A DNA stretch of 64,000 nt from Pseudoalteromonas shioyasakiensis (GCF_019134595.1 NZ_CP077770.1:454001-518000), one strand, 5' to 3'. Counted from the first letter of the stretch, positions 48,801-58,780 are shown. Notes: generated by a model not told the origin, from the letters alone. Program-made: numbers and translations.

Positions 48801-49534
48801 TGAAAAAGCTAATTATCGGTTTATTCGCATTGTTGCCATCGTTGACAATGGCAGCAGGTCCTTCGGTTCCTTTAATGGATGCGAACATTGACCTTAAAGA
48901 TAACGCGTCTTTACAACGCGGTGCTAAATTGTTCATGAACTACTGTCTTGGTTGTCACCAAATGCAGTATCAACGTTATGAGCGTACGTTCCGTGATATC
49001 GGTATTCCTACTGAGATTGGTCAAGAGCAACTAATTTTTGATGGCTCAAAAGTAGGTAGCCACATCAAAAATGCGATTGGTAAAGAAGACGCAGCTAAAT
49101 GGTTTGGCGCAGCGCCACCGGATCTTACGCTTGTAGCGCGAGTTCGTGGTACTGACTGGATCTACACTTATCTGAAGTCATTCTATAAAGACGAGTCTCG
49201 TCCGTTTGGCGTAAACAACGTTGTTTTCCCATCGGTAGGTATGCCACACGTTCTTCAAGAACTACAAGGCTTACCAACACCAATCACTGAAGAAGTGGAA
49301 GAACATGGTCACACAGTGACTAAAGTTGTTGGCGTTGAAACAGATGGTTCTGGTGAAATGAGTGTTGACGAGTACGATCGTGCTGCTCGTGACTTAACTA
49401 ACTTCTTAGCTTACGTTGGCGAGCCGTCACGTTTAGAGTCAGAAGCGTTAGGTCTTAAGGTAATTGGTTTCCTAGTGATTCTATTTATCTTGGCATTCAT
49501 GCTGAAGAAAGAATACTGGAGAGATGTTCACTAA
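48797..49534 (+). CDS. petC: Cytochrome c1 of the bc1 complex
   Basis: A 245-residue protein with a signal peptide (LFALLPSLTMAAG), the c-type haem motif CLGCH near residue 52, and a C-terminal anchor helix (VIGFLVILFILAFMLKKEYW). It passes electrons from the Rieske protein to cytochrome c. Last gene of petABC, closed by the hairpin at 49564. Confidence 0.97.
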   Translation: MMKKLIIGLFALLPSLTMAAGPSVPLMDANIDLKDNASLQRGAKLFMNYCLGCHQMQYQRYERTFRDIGIPTEIGQEQLIFDGSKVGSHIKNAIGKEDAAKWFGAAPPDLTLVARVRGTDWIYTYLKSFYKDESRPFGVNNVVFPSVGMPHVLQELQGLPTPITEEVEEHGHTVTKVVGVETDGSGEMSVDEYDRAARDLTNFLAYVGEPSRLESEALGLKVIGFLVILFILAFMLKKEYWRDVH

Positions 49535-49563
49535 TCCTGGGCATTTTGAAAGGTAGTTTTGTG

Positions 49564-49583
49564 ATAGGGGCTTAAGCCCCTAT
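49564..49583 (+). terminator. Palindromic terminator after petC
   Basis: ATAGGGGCTT and AAGCCCCTAT form a 20-bp perfect palindrome, followed by TGCTGTTTTTG. It separates petABC from sspAB. Some read-through into sspA is possible because the T-run is set back. Confidence 0.75.
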
Positions 49584-49613
49584 TGCTGTTTTTGTAATAT
49601 AATGGAGGTAGGC

Positions 49614-50240
49614 ATGGCCGTAGCTGCCAATAAGCGCCCTGTAATGACCCTGTTTTCTGGTGCTAACTGTATGTATAGCCATCAAGTACGTATCGTACTT
49701 GCTGAAAAAGGTGTAAGTGTTGACATTCACCTGGCTGAAAAGGATAACCTGCCAGAAGCACTTCATGAGATTAACCCTTACGGTACAGTACCAACACTGA
49801 TCGATCGTGAGCTTGGTTTATATCAGGCAAACATCATCATGGAATACCTTGATGAACGTTTCCCTCATCCTCCACTAATGCCAGTTTATCCGGTTATGCG
49901 TGGCCGTAGTCGTCTGATGATGCATCGTATCGACACGGATTGGTATAGCCTAGCTAACAAAATCACTAGCGGTAGCAGTGAAGCGGCGCAAGCACGTAAA
50001 GAGCTTACAGAAGCGTTACTTGCAATTGCACCAATTTTCTCTGAAGCACCTTACTTCATGAGCGAAGAGTTCAGCTTAGTTGATTGTTACTTAGCACCAC
50101 TACTTTGGCGTTTACCTGAGCTTGGTATTGAGCTTAATGGTGCAGGCGCTAAAGAGCTTAAAGAATATATGTTACGTTTATTTGAGCGTGAATCATTCCA
50201 AGCTTCACTAACTGAAGCAGAGCGTGAGATCCGTTTATAA
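49614..50240 (+). CDS. sspA: Stringent starvation protein A
   Basis: A 208-residue GST-fold protein that binds RNA polymerase in E. coli. [20 protein letters not shown] is the thioredoxin-like start. [12 protein letters not shown] contains the surface PHP motif needed for SspA activity. GGAGG at 49604-49608 decides for the ATG at 49614 over the frame start at 49602. Its stop overlaps the sspB start by one base. Confidence 0.96.
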   Translation: MAVAANKRPVMTLFSGANCMYSHQVRIVLAEKGVSVDIHLAEKDNLPEALHEINPYGTVPTLIDRELGLYQANIIMEYLDERFPHPPLMPVYPVMRGRSRLMMHRIDTDWYSLANKITSGSSEAAQARKELTEALLAIAPIFSEAPYFMSEEFSLVDCYLAPLLWRLPELGIELNGAGAKELKEYMLRLFERESFQASLTEAEREIRL

Positions 50241-50680
50241 TGACGCCTAATCGTCCTTATTTACTACGCGCTTTCTTTGATTGGATTGTTGATAATCAGT
50301 GCACGCCACACTTAGTGGTTAATGCTGATTTTCCTGCTGTACAATTACCAACACAGTTTGTGCAAGACGGTCAGATCGTTTTGAACATTAGCCCATCAGC
50401 GGTAACACAATTTGCAATGGATAACCAACAGCTTAGCTTTAGTGCGCGCTTTGGTGGTCAACCAATGCAAGTGTACGTACCTATGGGTGCTGTGCTCGCA
50501 ATTTATGCACGTGAGAATGGTGAAGGGACTGTATTTACTGCAGAAGAATTCATCGAGGACGAAGACGATTTTGCTCCGGTATTAGAAAGTGTTGAAACAC
50601 CTGACGATATTACGCCAGATGATGAGCCACCTGCTAAACCAGAGAAGAAAAAAGGTGCTCACTTACGAGTGATTAAGTAA
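50240..50680 (+). CDS. sspB: ClpXP adaptor SspB
   Basis: A 146-residue adaptor that brings ssrA-tagged proteins to ClpXP. The substrate-binding domain covers residues 1-110 (LLRAFFDWIVDNQCTPHLVV, FSARFGGQ). A flexible acidic linker follows, and the C-terminal ClpX-binding tail is HLRVIK. The tail matches E. coli SspB in type. Confidence 0.96.
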   Translation: MTPNRPYLLRAFFDWIVDNQCTPHLVVNADFPAVQLPTQFVQDGQIVLNISPSAVTQFAMDNQQLSFSARFGGQPMQVYVPMGAVLAIYARENGEGTVFTAEEFIEDEDDFAPVLESVETPDDITPDDEPPAKPEKKKGAHLRVIK

Positions 50681-50697
50681 CCTTAGTCAGACAAAAG

Positions 50698-50723
50698 AAA
50701 ACCCGCTATTAAGCGGGTTTTTT
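50698..50723. terminator. Bidirectional terminator between sspB and dolP
   Basis: AAAACCCGCT, ATT, AAGCGGGTTTTTT between convergent genes, with A-run and T-run on opposite sides. Confidence 0.92.
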
Positions 50724-50745
50724 ATTATCCATTTACGGTTGGGTA

Positions 50746-51312
50746 TTATAAATATTCAAACACTTTAATAACACGTTCAACGCCTGATACGTTACGTGCT
50801 ACATCAACCGCTAAATTCGCTTCAGAATCGCTCACTAAGCCCATCAAAAAGACTTCGCCATTCTCTGTTACTACTTTAATGTTATTGCTGCTGATGCTCT
50901 CTGTGGTGAGCAATTGTGTTTTCACTTTAGAGGTTAACCAAGAGTCGTGCGTTTGCGTACTCATACCAATATTCGAACCAATGCGAATTTGGTTGTGGAT
51001 TTTACGAATACCATCAACGCCCTCAATAGCACGCTGTGCTTCGTCTTTCATTTCTGCGTTAGCAACTTGACCAATCATAAGCACAATACCATTAACGCTG
51101 ATTACGTTAACGTTGGCGTATTTGTGAAGACGCTCATTTTCGCTAATAGCAATAGAGCTTTTAATTTCGATGTTGTTATCGTCGATTTGTGAACCAATCG
51201 TGCGGCGATCATTCGCGGCAGTTACAGCACCCGCTGTACCAGCAACAACGGCAGCTGCACAGCCCTGCAGCAATAAAACGGTACCAAATACTAGTAAAGA
51301 CTGTTTAAACAT
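50746..51312 (-). CDS. dolP: BON-domain outer-membrane lipoprotein DolP (YraP)
   Basis: A 188-residue lipoprotein. The lipobox is LLLQGCAAA with Cys at residue 18. Two BON domains follow (YANVNVISVNGIVLMIGQVAN and IKVVTENGEVFLMGLVSD). In E. coli DolP sits at the division site and affects outer-membrane integrity and BamA. It follows diaA with a one-base overlap. Confidence 0.93.
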   Translation of the reverse strand: MFKQSLLVFGTVLLLQGCAAAVVAGTAGAVTAANDRRTIGSQIDDNNIEIKSSIAISENERLHKYANVNVISVNGIVLMIGQVANAEMKDEAQRAIEGVDGIRKIHNQIRIGSNIGMSTQTHDSWLTSKVKTQLLTTESISSNNIKVVTENGEVFLMGLVSDSEANLAVDVARNVSGVERVIKVFEYL

Positions 51313-51899
51313 TAATTTTCTTCCTGTGGGAATAAGGTTAAATCGATAAGCTCACTGAGGCAGTGTAAATTCACTAAGTGTGACTCAACAATGCGGCTTG
51401 GGCGTTTGGATGGCACACGAATTTCAACATCATTTGGGCCAAGTAAGCCAACTAATTCACCACCATCATCACCAACAAGCACAATCACTTTCATATCACG
51501 GGTCAGTGCCGCTTCAACCGCTGAGATAATTTGCTTTTCATTACCATTAACAGCAATTGCTAGTAAAAGGTCGCCCTGCTGCGCAAATGCACGAATTTGT
51601 CGTGCAAAGGTTTCGTGCTCATCGTTATTGGCTGCTGAGCCTAAGTTAACTTGATCTTGTGCAAGCGCAACTGCAGGTAGGCAAGGGCGCTCGGTTTCAT
51701 AAAAGTTAATTAATAGCCCTGCCATATGCTGCGCCAACATATGGCAGCTAGGAGTGCCACAACACAGCAGCTTATTGCCGTTAATGAGGCTTTGTGCAAT
51801 GGTGAATGCTGCTGACTCAAGTGCGCTTGGCAGTACTTCACCTGCCGCTATTTGAACTTGAATATTTTCAGTAAAGATTTTTTTTATCGTTTCTTGCAT
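51312..51899 (-). CDS. diaA: SIS-domain DnaA initiator-associating protein DiaA
   Basis: A 195-residue phosphosugar-isomerase-like (SIS) protein. LLCCGTPSCHMLAQHMAGLL and LLAIAVNGNEKQIISAVE match the GmhA/DiaA group. The genomic place between yraN and the BON lipoprotein gene marks it as DiaA, which promotes DnaA assembly at oriC; the usual GN(G)xSA motif reads CGTPSCH, as is tolerated in non-catalytic DiaA. Confidence 0.88.
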   Translation of the reverse strand: MQETIKKIFTENIQVQIAAGEVLPSALESAAFTIAQSLINGNKLLCCGTPSCHMLAQHMAGLLINFYETERPCLPAVALAQDQVNLGSAANNDEHETFARQIRAFAQQGDLLLAIAVNGNEKQIISAVEAALTRDMKVIVLVGDDGGELVGLLGPNDVEIRVPSKRPSRIVESHLVNLHCLSELIDLTLFPQEEN

Positions 51900-51931
51900 A
51901 ACCTACCAAATTAAGCCGACGCCAAACGGCG

Positions 51932-52303
51932 TTAGTAAACATTTTTAAACCAGTTTAGGGTGCTGTTAAGCTCACCTGTAATAGCGACATAGTCTATTCG
52001 CATTGCCTGATTTGAGATCTTTTTCTCGGCAAGATAATGGCTAATCGTGCGCCTTAATCGTTGCTGCTTTTGTTTGCTGAGCGCATAGTTTGCACCACCA
52101 CGCAGGGCGTTTTTTCTAAATTTAACTTCAACAAATACCAGTGTTTGCCCGTCACGCATTATTAGGTCAAGCTCACCGTACTTGCATAAGTAATTGCGCT
52201 CAATGGCTTTTAAGCCATGTTGTATTAAATATTGTTCAGCCTGATGTTCGTAATACAGGCCTTTCTCGCGGCTATTTTGCCACAATTGCTTAAACCACGA
52301 CAT
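51932..52303 (-). CDS. yraN: YraN family protein (UPF0102)
   Basis: A 123-residue Holliday-junction-resolvase-like fold. GLYYEHQAEQYLIQHGLKAI, the nuclease-type core CKYGELDLIMRDGQTLVFVE-V-K, and the C-terminal RIDYVAI motif are visible. It keeps the E-x-D...E-x-K arrangement of the PD-(D/E)XK superfamily. Function unknown. Lies between lpoA and diaA as in E. coli. Confidence 0.93.
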   Translation of the reverse strand: MSWFKQLWQNSREKGLYYEHQAEQYLIQHGLKAIERNYLCKYGELDLIMRDGQTLVFVEVKFRKNALRGGANYALSKQKQQRLRRTISHYLAEKKISNQAMRIDYVAITGELNSTLNWFKNVY

Positions 52304-52340
52304 AGCTTCATCCTTGAGCTAATACTACGTTTAAAACAGG

Positions 52341-54218
52341 TTATTCAGCGGCATTGATCCCAATAGCAGATTGCATAAATAGTGGGATTGGTTGCTCAGT
52401 CGCTAAATCGACCGCAATAATTTGTTTATTCTTGTACTGCGCCCAATCTAAAGATCGGGTAACGTAACCATTACTGGCAATGCTCAGTTGACCGCTAATA
52501 CCACTAAAGCGTTTGCCCTGTACCATGCTCAATTGCTTTACATCACCAAGCATACTGGCTGCATCGAATGCCATGGCAAATAAGCGTTGACTTATATCAG
52601 CATTCTCAGGCCATAAGCTTTCGTACTGCTGGCGTAAATTGTGTTGTGATATTTGACCGTCAAGCATCCAAGGTAGTTCCGTAAAATACAGGCCATCTAA
52701 ATCGCCTTTATCGGTTCTATCAATTTGTTTACTGTGGCTTTTAGAGCTGGCATATAGCGGGATTCTATCTGCAAAGGTGCTCACGTTAACGTCTAAATAC
52801 GGCTTGATTAAGCGCGTTTCGGTGGCATCACCTAAAATATAAATCACGTCAATATCGCTGCGGGAGCGAGTTTCACTTTCTACTTCTTGCTTAAATAATG
52901 ATTTGACGACTTTAATACGCTCTTTACTTTGGTCTACTTCAAGTAAACCAGTGATCGTTTTCGGCATATCATCTTTACCTGAATAAAACCCAATTTGCGG
53001 TTTAACTTCGCTGTATCGTTGCCACTGCGTATTAAAGTGCTCAACTAAACGCTGACCGTTACTATTATTGGGGGCTAGTAGCATCGGCTTTTGATAGCCT
53101 GCTGTTAAAAATCGCTCTAATGCTTGCTGAACTTCATGCTCAGGGCTTAGAGCAAAGAAAAAATGCTGCTGCGAAATGCGCTCACCATCAAAGGTGTTTA
53201 AATGCATAACCGGGTAATCAACCAATGTTTGTGCGCTGGTTAGCTTCTCGATATTGCTTTTTAGTAGCGGGCCAATAACAAAATCAGCATTAAACTCGCT
53301 GAGCTTAAGTGTTATTTCTGCTGGCGATAGTGACTCATCAATAAATAGGGTTTGCTCTAATGATTGTCCATCTAGGGCTGCGAGTACGCCTGCTTTTAAT
53401 GCATCACCTAATCGTTCATTGGCACCTGATTGTGGAAGCAATACTGCGAGGCGATTTACATTTAAAGGTTCAATTTGTACCAGCTCAGTCACTTTTTTTG
53501 GTAGTACCTCAGCAGCTGGGTGACCCGGGTAGCGGCGCAACCAGTTATTCATTGCTTGGTGAAGTTCAACAGGCGCACCCAAATATACTTGATGATAAAG
53601 CGCTAAGTTAACCCAACCTTGTTGCACCACAGAGCCACGATTAAAGCGCTCAAGTGCGTAAGATGAAAGCTGGGTTAGGCTTTGCCATAAATCTTTGTTT
53701 AAATTCGCAACGGTAAAGTTATTTTCGCTGCTAAGTGTTGATGCCTTAAAGTAGTATGTCATCGCTTGTTTTGGCATACCTTGCGATGCATAAACGCGAC
53801 CAGTTAAATATTGATGCCATGCTAGATGCTCAGGCTGGCTCAATTGTGGCTCAAGCTGTTGTAATTGCACTAGAGCTAAATCGCTTTTACCTTGCTGCTC
53901 TTGCGCAAGGGCAATATAAAGTTTGTTTTGAATTTGGTCGACACTTGGAGTTGCTTCTAGCTCAAGACATACTTTTTCTAGCAGTGCCCAGCGCTCTTCA
54001 CTTATAGCCGCATCACGTGCGGTGTATAAAAGCTGGATTTTATCGGCACCTTGACGGTTTAGTGCCACTTGATACATTGATTGTGCGTCGGTTAGCTGTG
54101 ATAGAGCTGTACTCGATTGGCCCGATTGATTTTCTGCACTATTTCGCGGTTTTTCGGTTGTGCTACAAGCCGATAACCCTGACAATACAATTAATAGACT
54201 AACAAGTTTAAGTCGCAC
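52341..54218 (-). CDS. lpoA: Penicillin-binding protein activator LpoA
   Basis: A 625-residue outer-membrane lipoprotein. The signal ends in LSGLSACSTT with Cys at residue 18. An N-terminal TPR-like helical domain covers about residues 40-250, and a C-terminal periplasmic-binding-protein fold (VNRLAVLLPQSGANERLGDA, MLLAPNNSNGQRL) follows. It activates PBP1A for peptidoglycan synthesis. Divergent from rsmI. Confidence 0.95.
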   Translation of the reverse strand: MRLKLVSLLIVLSGLSACSTTEKPRNSAENQSGQSSTALSQLTDAQSMYQVALNRQGADKIQLLYTARDAAISEERWALLEKVCLELEATPSVDQIQNKLYIALAQEQQGKSDLALVQLQQLEPQLSQPEHLAWHQYLTGRVYASQGMPKQAMTYYFKASTLSSENNFTVANLNKDLWQSLTQLSSYALERFNRGSVVQQGWVNLALYHQVYLGAPVELHQAMNNWLRRYPGHPAAEVLPKKVTELVQIEPLNVNRLAVLLPQSGANERLGDALKAGVLAALDGQSLEQTLFIDESLSPAEITLKLSEFNADFVIGPLLKSNIEKLTSAQTLVDYPVMHLNTFDGERISQQHFFFALSPEHEVQQALERFLTAGYQKPMLLAPNNSNGQRLVEHFNTQWQRYSEVKPQIGFYSGKDDMPKTITGLLEVDQSKERIKVVKSLFKQEVESETRSRSDIDVIYILGDATETRLIKPYLDVNVSTFADRIPLYASSKSHSKQIDRTDKGDLDGLYFTELPWMLDGQISQHNLRQQYESLWPENADISQRLFAMAFDAASMLGDVKQLSMVQGKRFSGISGQLSIASNGYVTRSLDWAQYKNKQIIAVDLATEQPIPLFMQSAIGINAAE

Positions 54219-54279
54219 AATGATTTCCCGATACGTTAACGCGATTTGCTTATATTACTGACTGACGCAGGAGACCTCA

Positions 54280-55137
54280 ATGTTAAATGAGGACAATTCA
54301 GATAAAATCGGCACTCTTTACATTGTTGCCACGCCTATTGGTAACTTTGATGACATCAGCCAGCGTGCCATCCAAACCCTATCTGAGGTTGACTTAATAG
54401 CCGCTGAAGATACTCGTCACACAGGAAAGTTGTTAAGCCACTTTAATATCAAAGCAAAAACCTTTGCTTTGCATGACCACAACGAGAAACAAAAAGCGCA
54501 ACAAATTGTTGATTGGTTAGAGCAAGGAATGAATATTGCGCTGGTATCTGACGCCGGCACGCCACTTATTAGCGACCCAGGTTATGCAGTGGTCAACTTA
54601 TGCCGTGAACAAGGCGCGCATGTTACACCAGTGCCGGGAGCATGTGCTGCAATTACTGCTGTTTGCTGTTCTGGTTTACCAACAGATCGTTTTCAGTTTG
54701 TTGGTTTTACACCTGCAAAGAGTAAAGCTAGGCAGACCTTTTTCATTGAAGCGGTTAACTCAGGTATTACTAGCATCATGTATGAAAGTACCCACCGTAT
54801 TATGGCGAGCCTTGATGATTTAGAGGCAGCGCTCGGTGCAGAGCAGCCAGTGGTGTTTGCAAAAGAGCTTACTAAAACCTTCGAAACCTTTTTCAATGGC
54901 ACAGTTGCCGAGCTAAAACAGTTCTTAACGGATGATCCAACAAAGCAGCGCGGCGAAATCGTATTGATGTTACCGGGTAAAGCAAAGCAAAGTGACGACA
55001 TTCCAGAAGATGCGCGCCGTATGCTAGGTTTACTTGAATCCGAAATGCCACTTAAAAAAGCCTGTGGTGTCGTGGCAGAGTATTTTGGTTTGAAGAAAAA
55101 CGCACTTTATAAAGCAATTATTGACGAAAAAGACTAA
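54280..55137 (+). CDS. rsmI: 16S rRNA (cytidine-1402-2'-O)-methyltransferase RsmI
   Basis: A 285-residue SAM methyltransferase of the tetrapyrrole-methylase fold. LYIVATPIGNFDDISQRAI, AAEDTRHTGKLL, LVSDAGTPLISDPGY and VPVPGACAAITA (here VTPVPGACAA) are family signatures. It 2'-O-methylates C1402 in the decoding centre. rnpB follows directly. Confidence 0.97.
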   Translation: MLNEDNSDKIGTLYIVATPIGNFDDISQRAIQTLSEVDLIAAEDTRHTGKLLSHFNIKAKTFALHDHNEKQKAQQIVDWLEQGMNIALVSDAGTPLISDPGYAVVNLCREQGAHVTPVPGACAAITAVCCSGLPTDRFQFVGFTPAKSKARQTFFIEAVNSGITSIMYESTHRIMASLDDLEAALGAEQPVVFAKELTKTFETFFNGTVAELKQFLTDDPTKQRGEIVLMLPGKAKQSDDIPEDARRMLGLLESEMPLKKACGVVAEYFGLKKNALYKAIIDEKD

Positions 55138-55167
55138 TTCTTTACTGCATAGACGAGCGCGCTCAGG

Positions 55168-55173
55168 TATACT
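55168..55173 (+). promoter_or_regulatory. -10 element of rnpB
   Basis: TATACT followed by a GC-rich discriminator (GCGCGCC), 8 bp before the predicted 5' end of the RNA. No good -35 at standard spacing is seen. Confidence 0.5.
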
Positions 55174-55180
55174 GCGCGCC

Positions 55181-55526
<346 letters not shown>

Positions 55527-55541
55527 ACCAAATTACATAAA

Positions 55542-55575
55542 AGCCTCGCAGCAATGCGGGGCTGTTTTGCTTTTT
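55542..55575 (+). terminator. Terminator after rnpB
   Basis: AGCCTCGCA, loop GCAA, TGCGGGGCT, then GTTTTGCTTTTT. From 55576 to 55822 there is no gene; only the hairpin at 55730. Confidence 0.88.
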
Positions 55576-55729
55576 AGAGCGTAGAAAATCTACTCCGCTC
55601 ATACAAAACAGCGGCTTGTTGGCTTTTACTTTTTACTTTCTCAAATAAAGACCACTGTGTTCAACACTCAAACTGAATCTTAATTACCTGCTCTTAAGTT
55701 GCTTAACCATTCTCTGCAAACTAGGAATT

Positions 55730-55750
55730 TTTCTTAGGCTCACTAAGAAA
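55730..55750. repeat. Perfect 8-bp hairpin before the orphan gene
   Basis: TTTCTTAG, loop GCTCA, CTAAGAAA. No U-run follows, so it is more likely an operator or a leader stem than a terminator. It lies 73 bp before the start of the 173-residue gene. Confidence 0.4.
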
Positions 55751-55822
55751 GTCTCTCATTACTATAACGGCTTGTTCTTTATATCCTTTAAATCTAGTTT
55801 ACTTATACTTAAAGGATTGAAA

Positions 55823-56344
55823 ATGAGTGTTATTGAGGGAAGTACTACGGAGTTTGGCAATACGACTATTCTTCTTCACAGCTTAGGCTCTTCTTGTTAT
55901 AGAATTGAATGGTATAGCAGAATGACGGGGGCATCGACGAGTTTAGCTAGGCTCAAGCAAGGCAAGTACGTTGTTATTCGTAAGTGGGCACAAGTGAAAA
56001 ATATGTCTGATGTTTCGAGTGAATTTAGTAGTCGAAATAGCGCCTTGATACACTTTCTAAATAACGTTGATATTGTTAAATCCCATGATGACTGGATCAG
56101 TGCCGCTAAGCAGCATTGTCTAAATTTGTTTGTTGAAATCGAGGGGCTTAAACCTGTTACAAAAGCGAGCTTTCCTAAACCAAGATTGCAAGGGGCGATT
56201 GGTAAAGAAGTTGTTGTTAAATCGAAGTTGGGCGAAAGGGAAATAGCGCATGGCTTGTTGTTACAGCTTATTGGTAATCAAGCTGAAATACAGCTTGCGA
56301 ATATTAAGAAAAAATATCTTACCAAGCAGGTTTATTTAAGGTAA
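55823..56344 (+). CDS. Hypothetical protein, family not recognised
   Basis: A 173-residue soluble basic protein. AAAGGA lies 7 bp before the ATG at 55823; the frame extends to 55772 without a ribosome-binding site. No signal peptide or membrane helix. The N-terminal part is strand-rich (NTTILLHSLG, RIEWYSRM). The C-terminal third is Lys-rich, with KASFPKPRLQGAIGKEVV and a last strand KKKYLTKQVYLR. It is convergent with the MASE1 kinase gene, with 10 bp between, and lies in an otherwise variable interval after rnpB. I assign no function. Confidence 0.75.
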   Translation: MSVIEGSTTEFGNTTILLHSLGSSCYRIEWYSRMTGASTSLARLKQGKYVVIRKWAQVKNMSDVSSEFSSRNSALIHFLNNVDIVKSHDDWISAAKQHCLNLFVEIEGLKPVTKASFPKPRLQGAIGKEVVVKSKLGEREIAHGLLLQLIGNQAEIQLANIKKKYLTKQVYLR

Positions 56345-56354
56345 CTAGCTGTAT

Positions 56355-57923
56355 TCAAATATCAAAATACACTTCAATTTTAAATCCATCTATTTCAGTA
56401 ACTGTACATGTACCGCCAAGAGCAATAACCCGCTCCTCAATAAATGATAACCCGTAGCCACCAGACTCTTGCTGTGTGGTCTTGGTTTTTCCATTATCCA
56501 TAATAGTAAGGCGTAGATACTGTTCGTGAGCCAACAAGCTGAGCCTTAGCTCTGTGGCTGTACTGTGTTTGATGCAGTTTGTAACCGCTTCTTGGCAAAT
56601 TCTGTAAATAGCTGTTTGGTGTTCATCTGATATTGCTGAACTTAAGTTTATTTCAGCTACGTATTTGATTGATGCTTTACTTAGCAGGCTCTTAAAGCGT
56701 CCTTCCTTAAAAGCTTGCTCAAGCCCAAGCTCATCAAGCTCTCTAGGTCTTAGGTGATGCATAATTTGATAGACAGAGTCATACATCGCTTTTGCATTTT
56801 CTTTTAGGCCTTCTACGAGGGCATTTTCATTATTTCGTTGCGCTATCGAAAGTACCGTCAGGTCAGTTTTAAGTGCAGTTAGATTTTGGCCTAATTCGTC
56901 ATGGAGTTCTTGAGATAAATACTTTCGCTCATTTTCTTGCACAGTTACCATGCGTTTAGCGAGCTGCTTATTTTTCTCAAGCAGCGCCGTGAGTTTTTCG
57001 TTACTGGCTTGTAGTTGATTATTTTTGATCTTTAACTCGTTAGTGGCGGTTCCTACCAGTAACCCTGTTACTGAATTGGCTAGGATAAATAATTGGCTAA
57101 TGTAAGTATTGATCGAATCTTGGGTGAGGCCTGCTTGTGCAACGATCAGCGCATTACTTACCAAGGCACTTGCTATTGCTCCTTTAATACCAAATTTATA
57201 AGAGAACCAAATTACCGGTAGAAGTGAGCAAAGGCGAAGTAAGGGATAAAGATCTGAGTGACCTAGGTAACTAACAATGTAAATAGATGCCAGTGCTAAT
57301 AAGCTTAGTAAAATAACAGCATGATGACGAGAGGGGACAAGGCTATAACTTTGGTTAATTAACAATAATGCTGGGGCCACTAATAATGTCCCCGTCAAGT
57401 CGCCTAATGTCATATTAAGTTGGTATTGTAATACTTGCTTACCCTCTAACCAGGTTGTGAATTCAAAGGCGCTCGAAAACAAAAACCATTTAAAAGAAGC
57501 TGAAAAAACGGCAAGTAGAATTAACGACAAAGCACCGGAATTAGAGGTGATATTTGGTGGCCAGCGGCTTTTCTTAAAGCTGTAGACGATAGCCATATAG
57601 GTTAATTCTTGAAAGAAACCGTGAAATAGATCAAAGCTCCATTCATCATTGTAATAGACACCTAAATACGACGCATAAAGTCGAGAAGCAATCCAAAGCA
57701 TTGGCCAAAATCGCACTGGAAAAATAACAAAAAATGCGAGCTTCACCCCTGCTGGCAGGTAAATAGCGCTACTTTGGGCAACGGTTTCTAAATGATTACT
57801 CACCCAAGAGGATAAATATAAGGCTAAAAAGTAAAGCGCAAACACCAATAACTGGTTAAATGCTTCAGTTATTAAGCTAAGTGAAGAACACTTTGTTGAA
57901 ATGAGCTTATGCCAGTTCATCAA
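56355..57923 (-). CDS. MASE1-domain sensor histidine kinase
   Basis: A 522-residue kinase. About eight membrane helices at residues 20-290 form a MASE1-type sensor (YLPAGVKLAFFVIFPVRFWP). A coiled coil (about 295-325) is followed by HisKA_3 with the phosphorylated His in RKYLSQELHDELGQNLTAL, and a HATPase domain (CQEAVTNCIKHS, IMDNGK, GGYGLSFIEERV). The plan resembles UhpB/NarX-type kinases. It overlaps the response-regulator gene by 17 bp and is surely its partner. The signal is unknown. Confidence 0.92.
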   Translation of the reverse strand: MMNWHKLISTKCSSLSLITEAFNQLLVFALYFLALYLSSWVSNHLETVAQSSAIYLPAGVKLAFFVIFPVRFWPMLWIASRLYASYLGVYYNDEWSFDLFHGFFQELTYMAIVYSFKKSRWPPNITSNSGALSLILLAVFSASFKWFLFSSAFEFTTWLEGKQVLQYQLNMTLGDLTGTLLVAPALLLINQSYSLVPSRHHAVILLSLLALASIYIVSYLGHSDLYPLLRLCSLLPVIWFSYKFGIKGAIASALVSNALIVAQAGLTQDSINTYISQLFILANSVTGLLVGTATNELKIKNNQLQASNEKLTALLEKNKQLAKRMVTVQENERKYLSQELHDELGQNLTALKTDLTVLSIAQRNNENALVEGLKENAKAMYDSVYQIMHHLRPRELDELGLEQAFKEGRFKSLLSKASIKYVAEINLSSAISDEHQTAIYRICQEAVTNCIKHSTATELRLSLLAHEQYLRLTIMDNGKTKTTQQESGGYGLSFIEERVIALGGTCTVTEIDGFKIEVYFDI

Positions 57924-58536
57924 GTGTGATCATCCCGGAATCTATAGCAATTTTTAATAATTCAAATGAATTAGTGACTTCAAGTTTGTTGTATATATTC
58001 GTTTTGTGTACGTGGGCTGTTTTGGGCATCATATCGAGTTGTTGCGCAACTTGTTTAGCATTTAGCCCTTTGGCAAATAAGGGAAGTGCCTCCTTCTCTC
58101 TTGGCGTTAAAAAAGAAAGTTTGCTTGCAGGGGAAGTAGTATTAAATTTCACATCTTCACTGATATAGCGCCCTCCTTTAATAACTGAATTGACTGCATC
58201 AATTAAAGCTTCTGATGCTGAGCGTTTAGAAACATAACCTTGAGCGCCGAGCTTTAAGGCGTTGCTAACGTAAGGCTCGTAGTCATACATAGAAGCAACA
58301 ATGGTTTTTATATCGGGAAAGTGAGTGTTTAGATAGGTAAGAAATGCGAGTCCGTTTTCACCGTCATGCATTGATATATCAACAATAAATACATTCGGTT
58401 GCTCTAAGTTAACAGCAAGTTTTGCCTCAGTGACTGAGCAGGCTTCTATGACAACTTGCCACCCGCTTTGTAGCTCTAATAGTTTTTTAAAGCTATCCCT
58501 AACCAGTTGATGATCTTCAATGATTCCAATTCGCAT
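57907..58536 (-). CDS. NarL/LuxR-type response regulator
   Basis: A 209-residue regulator. The receiver has IIEDHQL, phospho-acceptor Asp53 (NVFIVDISMHDG) and the signalling Lys in GYVSKRSAS. The C-terminal LuxR helix-turn-helix is FLTPREKEALPLFAKGLNAK, then MMPKTAHVHKTNIYNKL. Together with the downstream MASE1 kinase it forms a two-component system. No obvious target gene adjoins it; the 244-bp gap to 58780 holds its promoter region and nothing else I recognise. Confidence 0.93.
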   Translation of the reverse strand: MRIGIIEDHQLVRDSFKKLLELQSGWQVVIEACSVTEAKLAVNLEQPNVFIVDISMHDGENGLAFLTYLNTHFPDIKTIVASMYDYEPYVSNALKLGAQGYVSKRSASEALIDAVNSVIKGGRYISEDVKFNTTSPASKLSFLTPREKEALPLFAKGLNAKQVAQQLDMMPKTAHVHKTNIYNKLEVTNSFELLKIAIDSGMITLDELA

Positions 58537-58780
58537 AACCCCTCCATAGATTTTTATTATATCCCTAATTCAATAAGTTATGTCTAGGAATTATTCTTAT
58601 ATAAATTGAATACGCGTTTATGTGCCCTGGTTTTAACGGGACTAAACCATAGGAATATTTCTAGTTTAACCCCTATATTTTCTGAATCGTTGTGATTATT
58701 GATCTCGGACAAGGTTACTGCGTTGACTCTGTTTGTTGCAGTGGTACAGTGAAATTGAACTTAAATTCTAGCTAAAGGAG

